From Salinilacustrithrix flava (GTDB taxonomy: Bacteria > Actinomycetota > Acidimicrobiia > Acidimicrobiales > Salinilacustritrichaceae), in NCBI GenBank assembly GCA_024128875.1, contig JAMYFF010000001.1, forward strand, positions 496,001 to 560,000: 64,000 bases of DNA. The letters run 5' to 3'. A program made the position numbers and the translations under genes. Shown here piece by piece: positions 34,927 through 43,404 of this stretch. The notes beneath the pieces were generated by a model, which searched no databases, was not told the DNA's origin, and worked only from the letters and a program-made list of their open reading frames with translations. Each line of letters begins with the position of its first letter. The stretch's first letter is position 1.

Positions 34927-35127
34927 TTGGCTACAGGTACTGTGAAGTTCTTCAACGCTGAGAAGGGCTTCGGCTTCATCTCCCGCGAGGACGGCGACGA
35001 CGTGTTCGTCCACTTCTCCAACATCGCCGGCGAGGGCTTCAAGTCCCTCGACGAAGGTCAGCAGGTCGAGTTCGACATCGGACCGGGCCGCAAGGGCGAC
35101 GAAGCCCACAACGTTCGCGCTCTCTGA
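34927..35127 (+). CDS. Cold-shock protein (CspA family)
   Basis: 66 residues, a single OB-fold. RNP1 KGFGFIS and RNP2 VFVHFSNI motifs are intact; it starts [14 protein letters not shown], the classical opening. It binds single-stranded nucleic acid. The start is TTG at 34927, with a purine-rich AGAGAAGAG just upstream. The leader (about 34880-34926) is far more AT-rich than the rest of the window, as expected for a highly expressed, temperature-sensitive message. A strong terminator follows. Confidence 0.94.
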   Translation: MATGTVKFFNAEKGFGFISREDGDDVFVHFSNIAGEGFKSLDEGQQVEFDIGPGRKGDEAHNVRAL

Positions 35128-35143
35128 GCAACCGCACGTCGAT

Positions 35144-35177
35144 CGAGAGCGCCGGCCCCTCGGGGTCGGCGCTCTCG
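35144..35177 (+). terminator. Terminator hairpin after cold-shock gene
   Basis: CGAGAGCGCCG (35144-35154) pairs with CGGCGCTCTCG (35167-35177); inner CCCC/GGGG extends the stem, leaving a tight loop. It lies 17 bp past the stop. Confidence 0.85.
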
Positions 35178-35203
35178 TCGCGTCCGGGGTCGGTTCGCTC
35201 AGC

Positions 35204-35878
35204 TCAGTCGTCGAAGTCCCAGCCGTTGAACGACACCGCCGTCTCGAGCGGCTCCCGCGTGGCCCGCTTGAAGTCCGTGCCCTTCGTGTAGCCCACGCTG
35301 ACCAGCGCGACCTGGGTCCACGCCTCGAACGGGATGCCGAGGATCTCGGCCGCCTGCTGCTCGAACATCAGGTGCAGGGTCGTCCACGACGTGCCCAGTC
35401 CCCGGGCCCGGCCGGCCAGCATGAAGCTCCACACCGCCGGCAGGATCGAGCCGTACGCCGCTGCGGCCGACACGGGCGGCGCTGCGTCGGTGCGCCCGGG
35501 CATGCACGGCACGAGCATCGCCGGCACCTCACCCATGCGCTCGGCGAGGTAGCGGGCCGAACCCATGACCCGCTGCTGCTGATCGAGGCGCTCGGGGTCG
35601 TCGCCCCGGTAGATCGTGGCGGCGTTGATGCCGTCGAGCTGCTCGTAGATGTCGAAGGCCTGGCGGTAGAGCTCGCCGAGCGCCTGCTTCTTGTCGGGGT
35701 CGGTGACCACCACGAAGCGCCAGGACTGGGCGTTGGATCCCGACGGGGCCTGCAGGGCCAGCTCGAGGCACTCGCGCAGGACCTCGTCCTCCACGGGGCG
35801 GTCGAAGTCGAGGCGCTTGCGAACGGCGCGGGTCGTGGCCAGGACCTCGTCGGCGGACAGGGGGAGCAGCTGCGTCAT
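35204..35878 (-). CDS. Nitroreductase-family FMN oxidoreductase
   Basis: 224 residues. FMN-binding signatures: TTRAVRKRLDFDRPVEDEVL with RxVRKR at the start, LALQAPSGSNAQSWRFVVV, and GRARGLGTSWTTLHL near residue 165; the C-terminal ALVSVGYTKG fits. It reduces an unknown quinone, nitro or enone substrate with NAD(P)H. It is divergent from the LMW phosphatase across a region that holds a dispersed palindrome. Confidence 0.87.
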   Translation of the reverse strand: MTQLLPLSADEVLATTRAVRKRLDFDRPVEDEVLRECLELALQAPSGSNAQSWRFVVVTDPDKKQALGELYRQAFDIYEQLDGINAATIYRGDDPERLDQQQRVMGSARYLAERMGEVPAMLVPCMPGRTDAAPPVSAAAAYGSILPAVWSFMLAGRARGLGTSWTTLHLMFEQQAAEILGIPFEAWTQVALVSVGYTKGTDFKRATREPLETAVSFNGWDFDD

Positions 35879-35902
35879 GACCGAAGGCTCGCACACCCGG
35901 CG

Positions 35903-35952
35903 CGTTCCGTGGCTGCTGCCAGTTCCCTGGTTCTGGCAGCGGTGGCGGAACG
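35903..35952. repeat. Dispersed palindrome family (CTGGCAGCGG type)
   Basis: Left arm 35903-35922 and right arm 35933-35952. Outer CGTTCCG/CGGAACG and inner GCTGCCAG/CTGGCAGC pair, with five mismatched bases between and a 10-nt loop. The same elements (CTGGCAGCGG, then CGGAAC) occur at 47018-47060. Here it lies between divergent genes. Confidence 0.65.
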
Positions 35953-35997
35953 GTCGCCGGCTGGGAGCGGGCTGCGGGAGGTGGGCAGACTCCTCCC

Positions 35998-36510
35998 GTG
36001 GTCGACGTCCTCATCCTCTGCACCGGGAACGCCGCGCGCTCGGTGATGGCGGCCACGTCGCTCTCGGCGCGGCGACCCGACCTGCGCGTCGCCACGGGCG
36101 GGACCTTCGTGGTCGACGGCCAGCCGATGAGCATCCGCACGCGGGCCGCGATCGAGGGCGTCGGGCTGACGATCCCCCGGCACGCCAGCCGCCAGGTGCA
36201 CCCGCCGGACCTGGACGCGGCCACCCTGGTGATGGCGCTGGCCCCGGAGCACGTGGAGTGGGTCCGGCGCACCCACCAGCCCGCGGCGCCCCGGACGGTC
36301 ACGCTGCGCCGGCTGGTCGAGCACCTGCCGCCGGCACCGACCCTGACCGAGCAGGTGGCCGCGCTGCGGCCCCACGCCGTGGACCTCGAACCGTGGGAGG
36401 AGGTCGTCGACCCCGGCGGCAGCGAGGCCGACGTGTTCGCGGCGTGCGCCCGCGAGATCGACGAGCTCGTCTCCGAGCTGGCGCCCCGGCTCGCACGACC
36501 GCAGCCCTGA
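35998..36510 (+). CDS. Low-molecular-weight protein tyrosine phosphatase-like protein
   Basis: 170 residues. The P-loop LILCTGNAARSVMAA gives Cys-x5-Arg at about residues 8-14, as in LMW-PTP and ArsC-type reductases. The usual C-terminal DPxG general acid appears as EVVDPGGSEADVFAACAREI. It could dephosphorylate Tyr/Arg residues or act on arsenate; no extra thiols of arsenate reductases are clear. GTG start. It stands alone between a nitroreductase and a lipoprotein gene. Confidence 0.8.
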   Translation: MVDVLILCTGNAARSVMAATSLSARRPDLRVATGGTFVVDGQPMSIRTRAAIEGVGLTIPRHASRQVHPPDLDAATLVMALAPEHVEWVRRTHQPAAPRTVTLRRLVEHLPPAPTLTEQVAALRPHAVDLEPWEEVVDPGGSEADVFAACAREIDELVSELAPRLARPQP

Positions 36511-36567
36511 ACCGGGCTTCCAGCGGTCTCCACGCCTCCTCCAAGCGGTCGGCGGCACGGTGACGAC

Positions 36568-37152
36568 ATGCCCCAGAACAACACCACCACCACCCGCCGG
36601 CGGGCCGTCGCGGTCGCCGCGTGCCTCCTGGCCCTCGGCCTCGCCGCCTGCGGCGACGATGACGACACCGCCACGGCCGACGAGACCACCACCACCGAGG
36701 CGGTCGACACGGAGACCTCCACCGAGGGCGAGATCGTGGAGATCACCGCCGTCGATTGGGCCTTCGAGGGCGTCCCCGAGTCGGTCGAGGCCGGCACGAA
36801 GCTGTCCCTCACCAACGAGGGCGACGAGCCCCACGAGGTGGTCGCCATCCGCATCCCGGACGAGGAGACCCGCCCGGTCTCCGAGATCGTGGCCCTCCCC
36901 GAGGAGGAGCTCGGCGCGGTCTTCGGTGGCGAGCCCGAGCCCGCCACCGTGATCCTCGCCAAGACCGGCACCACCGACACGCCCGGCGCGGTCGTCGGCG
37001 ACGGCACGCTGACCGAGCCCGGTCGCTACGCCATCGTCTGCTTCCTGCCCGTCGGCGCCGATGACGCCGTGCTCGACGCCGCCGGCCCGCCGGAGAGCGA
37101 CGCCCCGCCCCACGTCAGCCAGGGCATGTTCGCCGAGCTGACCGTCAGCTGA
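36568..37152 (+). CDS. Secreted lipoprotein with cupredoxin-like fold
   Basis: 194 residues. Signal peptide and lipobox LGLAACGDD at about residue 28, then a Thr-rich linker and a beta-rich domain. The sequence ITAVDWAFEGVPESVEAGTKLSLTNEGDEPHEVVAI resembles the first strands of plastocyanin-type domains. Possible copper ligands are His in DEPHEV, Cys in AIVCFLPVG, and His plus Met in PPHVSQGMF. The Cys-His spacing is longer than normal, so copper binding is not certain. It is followed by a strong hairpin. Confidence 0.65.
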   Translation: MPQNNTTTTRRRAVAVAACLLALGLAACGDDDDTATADETTTTEAVDTETSTEGEIVEITAVDWAFEGVPESVEAGTKLSLTNEGDEPHEVVAIRIPDEETRPVSEIVALPEEELGAVFGGEPEPATVILAKTGTTDTPGAVVGDGTLTEPGRYAIVCFLPVGADDAVLDAAGPPESDAPPHVSQGMFAELTVS

Positions 37153-37158
37153 TCCACC

Positions 37159-37186
37159 GGGAGGCCGGAGCACGCTCCGGCCTCCC
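37159..37186. terminator. Strong bidirectional terminator
   Basis: GGGAGGCCGGAGC (37159-37171) is an exact reverse complement of GCTCCGGCCTCCC (37174-37186), between the stops of the convergent lipoprotein and serine-hydrolase genes. Confidence 0.85.
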
Positions 37187-37195
37187 CACCAGCGC

Positions 37196-38404
37196 TCAGT
37201 CCGCGAGCGCCCCGTACACCAGGGCCTTGAGCTGGCCTCGGAAGTCGAACGTCCCCGACGGGAGCAGCTGGGTCATGAAGACCACCGCCAGCTCCTCGGC
37301 CCGGTCCACCCAGAACGTGGTCGACGCCGCCCCGCCCCACATCATCTCGCCCGCCGAACCCACCACGCCGGTGGCGGCCGGGCCCTTGGACACCGCCATG
37401 GTCAACCCGAACCCCGCACCCGAGAACCCGACCTCCCCGTACCCCATCGGCAGGGCGAGGTCCGCCATGTCGCCGTCGCCGGGCAGGTGGTTGCTGCCCA
37501 TGAGCTCGAGGGTCTTGCGCGAGATCACCCGGCGGCCGTCGAGCTCGCCACCGTTGGCCAGCATGGCCACGAACCGCAGGTAGTCGCCGGTGGTGCCGAC
37601 GAGCCCGCCCCCACCGTTGAGCAGCTTGGGCTCCCGCCGGTAGGAGCTGCGCTCCGGATCGTCGACCAGCACCAGCTCCTTGCGGCTGTTGCGCCCGTAG
37701 CAGGCGGCGAAGCGGCCCAGGTCGTCCTCGGGCACGAAGAACCCGGTGTCGGCCATGCCGAGCGGCTCGAACAGCTCGGTGCGCAGGTACTCGTCGAAGC
37801 GCATGCCCGACATGACCTCGACGAGGCGGGCCGCCACGTCCATGCCGAACGAGTACAGCCACTTGGTACCCGGCTGGAAGCGCAGCGGCCATCCGCCGAT
37901 GGCAGCGCCGAGGGACTCGAGGTCGTGCTCGCCGAGGAAGCCCCGGTCGGTCACGAGGTCCAGGTCCCGGTTCTCCGGGCCGTAGCCGATGCCGGACGTG
38001 TGGGTGAGCACGTCGCGCACCGTCGGCGGCCGGTGGGCGGGGACGATGCGGGAGCCCCCGTCCGGGTCGGGCTCGCGCACCTGCATGTCCCGCCACTCGG
38101 GGATCCAGCGGTGCACCGGGTCGTCGAGCTGGAACATGCCCCGCTCGTAGAGGGTCATCAGCGCGACGCCGGTGATCGGCTTGGTCATCGAGTACCAGCG
38201 CCAGATCGTGTCCTCGGTGACCGGCTGGTCCCGCTCCCGGTCGCGCTGGCCGAAGGACTCGAAGTAGCCGAGCTCCCCGTGGCGCAGCACGGCCACCTGC
38301 GCGCCGGCGATCTTGCCCGGCCCCAGGTAGCGCTGCTCCAGGTGCTCGGCGATCCGGCCCAGGCGCGTGGCGTCCAGTCCGGCGGCGTCGGCGTCGACCT
38401 TCAT
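37196..38404 (-). CDS. Serine hydrolase, beta-lactamase/esterase family (class C-like)
   Basis: 402 residues. Serine nucleophile in WYSMTKPITGVAL (SxxK), Tyr motif in KWLYSFGMDV (YSF in place of YxN), and HTSGIGYG. No signal peptide, so likely a cytoplasmic esterase (EstB-type) rather than a drug-inactivating lactamase. ATG 38404 is chosen: AGGGGG stands six bases before it; another ATG lies at 38410. A perfect palindrome 46 bp upstream (38450-38463) nearly equals the one before the monooxygenase operon at 58077, which suggests a shared regulator and an ester substrate. Confidence 0.85.
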   Translation of the reverse strand: MKVDADAAGLDATRLGRIAEHLEQRYLGPGKIAGAQVAVLRHGELGYFESFGQRDRERDQPVTEDTIWRWYSMTKPITGVALMTLYERGMFQLDDPVHRWIPEWRDMQVREPDPDGGSRIVPAHRPPTVRDVLTHTSGIGYGPENRDLDLVTDRGFLGEHDLESLGAAIGGWPLRFQPGTKWLYSFGMDVAARLVEVMSGMRFDEYLRTELFEPLGMADTGFFVPEDDLGRFAACYGRNSRKELVLVDDPERSSYRREPKLLNGGGGLVGTTGDYLRFVAMLANGGELDGRRVISRKTLELMGSNHLPGDGDMADLALPMGYGEVGFSGAGFGLTMAVSKGPAATGVVGSAGEMMWGGAASTTFWVDRAEELAVVFMTQLLPSGTFDFRGQLKALVYGALAD

Positions 38405-38449
38405 GTGCATCCCCCTGATCGTGCGGTCGCCACACCGTAGGCGCGTACT

Positions 38450-38463
38450 TGACCCGCGGGTCA
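38450..38463. promoter_or_regulatory. Operator palindrome upstream of serine hydrolase
   Basis: TGACCCGCGGGTCA is a perfect 14-bp palindrome; extended form ACTTGACCCGCGGGTCAGG at 38447-38465. The stretch CTTGACC-NNN-GGGTCAGG is repeated at 58075-58092 on the other strand. TetR-family sites have this form. Confidence 0.6.
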
Positions 38464-38467
38464 GGAT

Positions 38468-39061
38468 CTACACGTCGCGGAGGTGGGCGACCTCGTTCAG
38501 GCTCACGACCATGCGGTGGCCCCGCCGGGAGGCGCGGATCCGGTTGATGCTGGTGTAGCCGGGCTCGAAGAACAGCAGGTCGTCGATGCCGAGCACATGG
38601 GCGACGTAGGCGTTGATCACGCCGCCGTGGCACACGATCGCAGCCGTGCCGCCGGCGTTGGCGGCGATGATCTCCTCGACCGCGGTCACCACGGTCGACT
38701 GGAACTGCTCGGGCGTGAGGTCGCCGTCGCCGAAGTAGCCCCCGTCGACGATCTCCTGCCAGCGCGGGTCACCGGCCGCCTTCAGCTCCTCCATCGGCAC
38801 GTAGGAGTCGGCGTCCTTGTCGAACTCGGCGACGCCCTCGTGCACCACTGCGTCCAGCCCGCGGTGGGTGGACAGCGGTGCTGCGGTCTCCCGGGCCCGG
38901 GCCATCGGGCTGACGACCAGCGCATCGAGGGGTTCCGGCTCGAGCCAGCGCACCAACGACGCGGACTGGCGGTGGCCGACGTCGGACAGCGGCGGGTCGG
39001 CCGGACCGGCTGCGCCCTCCACCCGGATGGGCAGCGCGTGGCGGATCAGGAGAAGCTCCAT
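38468..39061 (-). CDS. Histidine phosphatase superfamily protein
   Basis: 197 residues. Phosphoglycerate-mutase-like fold: catalytic His in LLLIRHALPI (RHG-type with A), DPPLSDVGHRQS, VVSPMARARETA, and the second His in AIVCHGGVINAYVAHVLG. It hydrolyses a phosphomonoester of unknown identity. It is divergent from ferrochelatase and precedes the serine-hydrolase gene on the same strand, with the operator between them. Confidence 0.88.
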   Translation of the reverse strand: MELLLIRHALPIRVEGAAGPADPPLSDVGHRQSASLVRWLEPEPLDALVVSPMARARETAAPLSTHRGLDAVVHEGVAEFDKDADSYVPMEELKAAGDPRWQEIVDGGYFGDGDLTPEQFQSTVVTAVEEIIAANAGGTAAIVCHGGVINAYVAHVLGIDDLLFFEPGYTSINRIRASRRGHRMVVSLNEVAHLRDV

Positions 39062-39129
39062 CGGGTCAGCCTGACCGGGCCCGCGCTCGCGGGCCCAACC
39101 GCCGTCCGGACCGGGTAGACACGCATGCG

Positions 39130-40215
39130 ATGACACCGGCCTTCGATGCGATCCTGCTGCTCAGCTTCGGCGGGCCCGAGGGCCCCGACGACGTGGTCCC
39201 GTTCCTCGAGAACGTCACCCGCGGCCGCGGCGTCCCCCGCGAGCGGTTGGAGGAGGTGGCCGAGCAGTACCTGCGCTTCGGTGGCCGCAGCCCGATCAAC
39301 GACCAGAACAAGGCCCTGCTCGAGGCGCTGCGGGCCGAGCTCGACCGGCGCGGCCACGACCTGCCGCTGCACTGGGGCAACCGCAACTGGGCCCCCTTCG
39401 TCGAGGACGTGCTGGGCGAGATCACCGCGGCCGGCCACCGGCGGGTGCTGGCCGTGAGCACGTCCGCGTACTCCTCCTACTCCGCCTGCCGGCAGTACCA
39501 CGACGACATCGACCGGGCGGTCGCTGCGGTTCGCGACGCCGGCGGGGATCCCCCGTCGGTGGAGAAGGTGCGCCCGTACTGGAACCACCCCGGCTTCGTG
39601 CTGGCGATGGTCGAGCGGGTCCACGCCGCCCTCGAGGCGCTGCCGGCGGGCGACCGCAACCGGGCCCGACTCGTGTTCACCGCCCACTCGGTGCCGCTGT
39701 CGATGGCAGAGACCTCGGACTACCAGGCCCAGCTGCTCGATGAGGCCACGATGATCGTCGAGCGCGTGGCGGTGCCTCGCACCGGCGCCGCTGCGGCCGG
39801 GGCCGACGACGACCGCGGCTGGGACCTCGTGTACCAGTCCCGCTCCGGCCCTCCCCAGGTGCCGTGGCTCGAGCCCGACATCGTCGATCACCTCACCGCC
39901 CTGCACGAGCGGGGTGAGGACGTCGTGATCGTCGTGCCGATCGGGTTCACCTCCGACCACATGGAGGTCGTGTACGACCTCGACACCCAGGCCGCGGAAG
40001 CAGCCGAGGCGCTCGGGATGACGATGGTCCGGGCCGGCACGGTGGGCACCCACCCGCTGTTCGTGCGCGGTCTGGTCGACGTGCTCGAGGAGCACCTCAT
40101 CGGACGCTTGCCCGCCGCGCTCGGTGCGCTCGGGCCGCGGGTGAACCCGTGCCGTCCGGGCTGCTGCCCGGCGCCGCCGCGGCCGGCGGGTCGGCCGGCT
40201 ACAGCTCGGCCGTGA
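39130..40215 (+). CDS. hemH: Ferrochelatase (coproporphyrin type)
   Basis: 361 residues. Inserts iron into a porphyrin; in actinobacteria the natural substrate is coproporphyrin III. It opens AILLLSFGGPEGPDDVVPFLENVTRGRGVP. The catalytic His is in VFTAHSVPLS and the acidic partner in PIGFTSDHMEVVYDLD. The C-terminus has a Cys cluster (NPCRPGCCPAP), as in actinobacterial enzymes with a [2Fe-2S] cluster whose other Cys may be that in YSACRQYHDD. The last 17 bases overlap the convergent ThrH gene. Confidence 0.92.
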   Translation: MTPAFDAILLLSFGGPEGPDDVVPFLENVTRGRGVPRERLEEVAEQYLRFGGRSPINDQNKALLEALRAELDRRGHDLPLHWGNRNWAPFVEDVLGEITAAGHRRVLAVSTSAYSSYSACRQYHDDIDRAVAAVRDAGGDPPSVEKVRPYWNHPGFVLAMVERVHAALEALPAGDRNRARLVFTAHSVPLSMAETSDYQAQLLDEATMIVERVAVPRTGAAAAGADDDRGWDLVYQSRSGPPQVPWLEPDIVDHLTALHERGEDVVIVVPIGFTSDHMEVVYDLDTQAAEAAEALGMTMVRAGTVGTHPLFVRGLVDVLEEHLIGRLPAALGALGPRVNPCRPGCCPAPPRPAGRPATARP

Positions 40216-40825
40216 GGGCGTCGAGCAGCTCGTCGTAGCCGGTCATCGCCCGGAACTGCGGGAACTCGGCGATCACGTTCTCCGGGGCCCGGAACAGGAA
40301 GCCGGCGTCGGCGGCGCCGAGCATGGTGGTGTCGTTGTAGGAGTCGCCGGCGGCGATCACCTTGTACTCGAGCGACTGGAACGCCTTCACCGAGCACTGC
40401 TTCTGGTCGGGCTGGCGCAGCCGGTAGTCGACGATGCGGTCGTCCTCCACCACGAGGCGGTGGCAGAACACGGTGGGCATGCCGAGCTGGCGCATGAGCG
40501 GGGCGGCGAACTGCTCGAAGGTGTCGGAGAGGATGATCACCTGGGTCCGCGCCCGCAGCTCGTCCAGGAACGCCTTCGCTCCGGGCAGCGGCTCGAGGCC
40601 GGCGATCACGTCCTGCACCAGCGACATCGTCAGCCCGTGCTCGTCGAGGACGTCGAGGCGGTACCGCATCAGCACGTCGTAGTCGGGCTCGTCCCGGGTG
40701 GTGCGGCGAAGCGCGTCGATGCCGGTGCGGTCGGCCACGGCGACCCAGATCTCTGGTACGAGCACGCCCTCGAGGTCGAGGGTGACGATGGTCTGCCGGT
40801 CTGCCACGGCCGCCGAGTCTGCCAT
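40199..40825 (-). CDS. thrH: Phosphoserine phosphatase / homoserine phosphotransferase ThrH
   Basis: 208 residues, normal for ThrH. HAD fold with nucleophile Asp in TLDLEGVLVPEIWVAVADRTG, LSDTFEQFAAPLMRQLGMPT, and IAAGDSYNDTTMLGAADAG; the closeness to Pseudomonas ThrH is high throughout. It dephosphorylates phosphoserine and can move the phosphate to homoserine. Start ATG 40825; a GTG at 40806 is also possible. It overlaps hemH at its end and diverges from a protein kinase gene. Confidence 0.9.
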   Translation of the reverse strand: MADSAAVADRQTIVTLDLEGVLVPEIWVAVADRTGIDALRRTTRDEPDYDVLMRYRLDVLDEHGLTMSLVQDVIAGLEPLPGAKAFLDELRARTQVIILSDTFEQFAAPLMRQLGMPTVFCHRLVVEDDRIVDYRLRQPDQKQCSVKAFQSLEYKVIAAGDSYNDTTMLGAADAGFLFRAPENVIAEFPQFRAMTGYDELLDALTAEL

Positions 40826-40865
40826 CGGTGGTCTGGACCGCCCGTGCCCGGGGTATCTCCCGCAG

Positions 40866-42104
40866 GTGACCCCCGGCGGAGCCGACTTCCCTGCCGTGCC
40901 CCTCGTGCGCACCGACCTGGCCGAGCCGACCGTCGCCGACCGCTACGAGCTGCGCTCCGTCCTCGGCTCGGGGGGCATGGGCACGGTCTGGGAGGCCTAC
41001 GACATCCGCCTCGGCCGCACGGTTGCGCTGAAGGTCCTGCGCGACGACCTGCCGCCGTCGGCGACCATGCAGCTCGAGCGCGAAGCCCGGGCCGCCGCCC
41101 GGATCACCGATCCCCGGGTCGTCACCGTCCTCGACCTCGACCGCACGGCCGACGGCAACCCCTACCTGGTGCTCGAGTACCACGAGGGCCGCACCCTGGC
41201 CGAGGAGCTGCGCGAGGGGCCCCTCCCCCCCGACCGCCTCGAGCGCCTCGTCGACGACCTCCTCGGCGCCCTCGCCGCTGCCCACCGCTGCAGCGTGCTG
41301 CACCGGGACGTGAAGCCGGCCAACGTCCTCTCGGGCCACGACGGCTTCCGGGTCACCGACTTCGGCCTGGCCAGCCTCGACGACGACCAGTCCACCGAGA
41401 CCGACATCATGGGCACGCTCGTCTACGTGGCCCCCGAGCGACTGGACGGGGCGCGGGGCTCGACCCGCTCCGACGTGTTCTCCGCCGCCGTCGTGATCCA
41501 CGAGGCCGCCAACGGGGTCCAGCCCTTCCGCCGCGGCCAGCCGGTGGAGTCCATCGCCGCGCTCCGCACCGCCGACGCACCGCCGCTCCCGGACTCCGTC
41601 CCCGAGCGCCTGCGAGCCGTACTGGAGCAGGCGTTGTCGCCCGATCCGGCAGCACGGCCCGAGGACGCCAACGCCATGCTCGCCGCCATCCGCTCCGGCG
41701 CCCCCCTCACCGCCGACCCCACCGTGAGCCTGGACGCCACCTCCGTGCTGCCCGGGGCGGCGCCAGCCCGGCCCGACGTCACCCCCGACGCCGCTCGGGC
41801 CGACACCGCCCAGCACGACCTCGCCGAGCGCACCGTCGCCGTCCCCGCCTCGGCCGTCCCCACCGCCGACGCTCCTGCCGACCCGGGCCCCGGGCCCCTG
41901 GAGGGCATCCGGAGCTTCCTCGACCGGCACGGCCGACGTCCCGAGGTCATCATCGGTCTCGTCGCCGCCATCCTCCTCCTGCTCCTGCTGCTCACGGTCT
42001 CCCTCGACGGTGGCGACGACGCCGACCCGGCCGCCGACGCCGGCTCCGGCGCACCCGCCTCCCTGGACGACACGCTCGACCGCATCGAGGAGCTCGGCCG
42101 GTGA
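40866..42104 (+). CDS. Membrane Ser/Thr protein kinase (no PASTA)
   Basis: 412 residues. Kinase domain about 25-280: LGSGGMGTVWEAYD, VALKVL, HRDVKPANVL (D148), DFGLASL and GTLVYVAPERL. The activation segment is short. A Pro/Ala/Asp-rich linker leads to one membrane helix (about 362-382, PEVIIGLVAAILLLLLLLTV) and a short outer tail. It overlaps the next lipoprotein gene by GTGA, so that protein is a candidate partner. Start GTG 40866 is the best of several. Confidence 0.88.
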   Translation: MTPGGADFPAVPLVRTDLAEPTVADRYELRSVLGSGGMGTVWEAYDIRLGRTVALKVLRDDLPPSATMQLEREARAAARITDPRVVTVLDLDRTADGNPYLVLEYHEGRTLAEELREGPLPPDRLERLVDDLLGALAAAHRCSVLHRDVKPANVLSGHDGFRVTDFGLASLDDDQSTETDIMGTLVYVAPERLDGARGSTRSDVFSAAVVIHEAANGVQPFRRGQPVESIAALRTADAPPLPDSVPERLRAVLEQALSPDPAARPEDANAMLAAIRSGAPLTADPTVSLDATSVLPGAAPARPDVTPDAARADTAQHDLAERTVAVPASAVPTADAPADPGPGPLEGIRSFLDRHGRRPEVIIGLVAAILLLLLLLTVSLDGGDDADPAADAGSGAPASLDDTLDRIEELGR

Positions 42105-42550
42105 TCGCCCGTCTGGCGGCCGCTGTGGCCGCCGCCCTCCTCCTGGTCGCGTGCGGCGACGACGCCGACGGCCGCTACGACGCGCGGGTCGACGAGGTCC
42201 GCGGCGCGATCGAGGCCGGCGACCGCGAGGGCGCGCTGGCCGCGCTGGAGCAGCTCGGCACCGAGGGGTTCTACGCCCACGCCGAGGGCGAGATCACCGA
42301 CGACGAGGTCGCCGAGCTCGCCGGCCTGATCGAGCACGCCCGCGCCCAGGTCGACCAGGAGCTCCCACCGCCCACGACGACCACCGAGGCGACGACGACC
42401 ACCACGACCACCACCACCGCCCCACCGGCCACCCCGCCCGCCCCCGTCTTCGAGGATGATGACGACGACGACGACCGGGACGACGACGACAAGAAGAACA
42501 AGGGCCGGGGCAACGGTCGCGGCGAAGATGGGGACGATGACGACGACTGA
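42101..42550 (+). CDS. Lipoprotein with Thr-rich stalk and Asp/Lys-rich tail
   Basis: 149 residues. Lipobox LLLVACGDD at about residue 18, a helical domain (about 25-85, [20 protein letters not shown]), then a Thr stretch, and finally a tail made of Asp runs with a short basic insert ([14 protein letters not shown]). It is translationally coupled to the kinase gene. The tail DNA overlaps the first bases of the next gene by 14. It may be an extracellular partner of the kinase; that is a guess from position. Confidence 0.7.
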   Translation: MIARLAAAVAAALLLVACGDDADGRYDARVDEVRGAIEAGDREGALAALEQLGTEGFYAHAEGEITDDEVAELAGLIEHARAQVDQELPPPTTTTEATTTTTTTTTAPPATPPAPVFEDDDDDDDRDDDDKKNKGRGNGRGEDGDDDDD

Positions 42551-43349
42551 TCCCTATGCCGACTTCGACGAGCTGACCTTCGACCGACCTGCCGACGGGG
42601 TGCTGCGCATCACCCTGGACGCCCCCGGTCTCAACTCGGTCAGCGCCGCCATGCACCGCCAGCTCGCCGATGTGTGGCTGGCCGTGGACCGCGACCCTGA
42701 GACCCGCGTCGCCCTGCTCCGCGGCGCCGGCAAGGGGTTCAGCTCCGGCGGCAGCTTCGACATGATCGAGACGATCATGGATGACCCCGAGTTCCGCCTG
42801 CGGGCGATGCGCGAGGCGCGGGATCTGGTCTTCAACGTGATCGGGTGCAGCAAGCCGATCGTGTCGGCCATGCACGGCCCCGCCGTCGGCGCCGGCCTCG
42901 TCGCCGGCATCCTCGCCGACGTCTCCGTCGTCGGCCGCACCGCTCGCATCATCGACGGCCACACCCGCCTCGGCGTCGCCGCAGGCGACCACGCCGCCAT
43001 CTGCTGGCCGCTCATGGCCGGGATGGCGAAGGCCAAGTACTACCTGCTCACCTGCGACACCCTGACCGGCGAGGAGGCCGAGCGCATCGGCCTCGTCTCG
43101 CTCTGCGTCGAGGACGACGAGGTCCAGGACCGGGCCATGGAGGTGGCGGTGAAGCTGGCCAACGGCGCCCAGTCCGCCATCCGCTGGACCAAGCACACGC
43201 TCAACCACTGGTTCCGGGCCCAGTCCGCCACCTTCGACGCGTCGCTGGCCTACGAGTTCCTCGGCTTCGCCGGTCCCGACGCCCGCGAGGGCCTCGCCTC
43301 CCACGCGGAGAAGCGGGACCCCGACTTCACGGGTCCCGCCGAATCCTGA
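42537..43349 (+). CDS. Enoyl-CoA hydratase/isomerase family protein
   Basis: 270 residues, crotonase fold. Oxyanion-hole segments [16 protein letters not shown] and [22 protein letters not shown] are present. The usual second catalytic Glu position is [16 protein letters not shown], so it may be an isomerase or a specialised hydratase rather than a standard one. ATG 42537 is favoured (GGGG just upstream); ATG 42528 is three codons earlier. It ends just before a long palindromic terminator. Confidence 0.87.
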   Translation: MTTTDPYADFDELTFDRPADGVLRITLDAPGLNSVSAAMHRQLADVWLAVDRDPETRVALLRGAGKGFSSGGSFDMIETIMDDPEFRLRAMREARDLVFNVIGCSKPIVSAMHGPAVGAGLVAGILADVSVVGRTARIIDGHTRLGVAAGDHAAICWPLMAGMAKAKYYLLTCDTLTGEEAERIGLVSLCVEDDEVQDRAMEVAVKLANGAQSAIRWTKHTLNHWFRAQSATFDASLAYEFLGFAGPDAREGLASHAEKRDPDFTGPAES

Positions 43350-43353
43350 CCTC

Positions 43354-43397
43354 CGCTGGTTCTGATCGGACCGGATCCGGTCCGATCAGGACCAGCG
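43354..43397. terminator. 44-bp near-perfect palindrome, bidirectional terminator
   Basis: The centre lies between 43375 and 43376. Outer CGCTGGT/ACCAGCG and inner CTGATCGGACCGG/CCGGTCCGATCAG pair fully, with only one G-T type mismatch. It sits exactly between the ends of convergent genes. Confidence 0.9.
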
Positions 43398-43404
43398 AAG
43401 CCGT

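Noticed and set aside
37196..38404. Antibiotic-resistance beta-lactamase
   Set aside because: No signal peptide and YSF in place of YxN; the class-C-like esterase group is the better fit.
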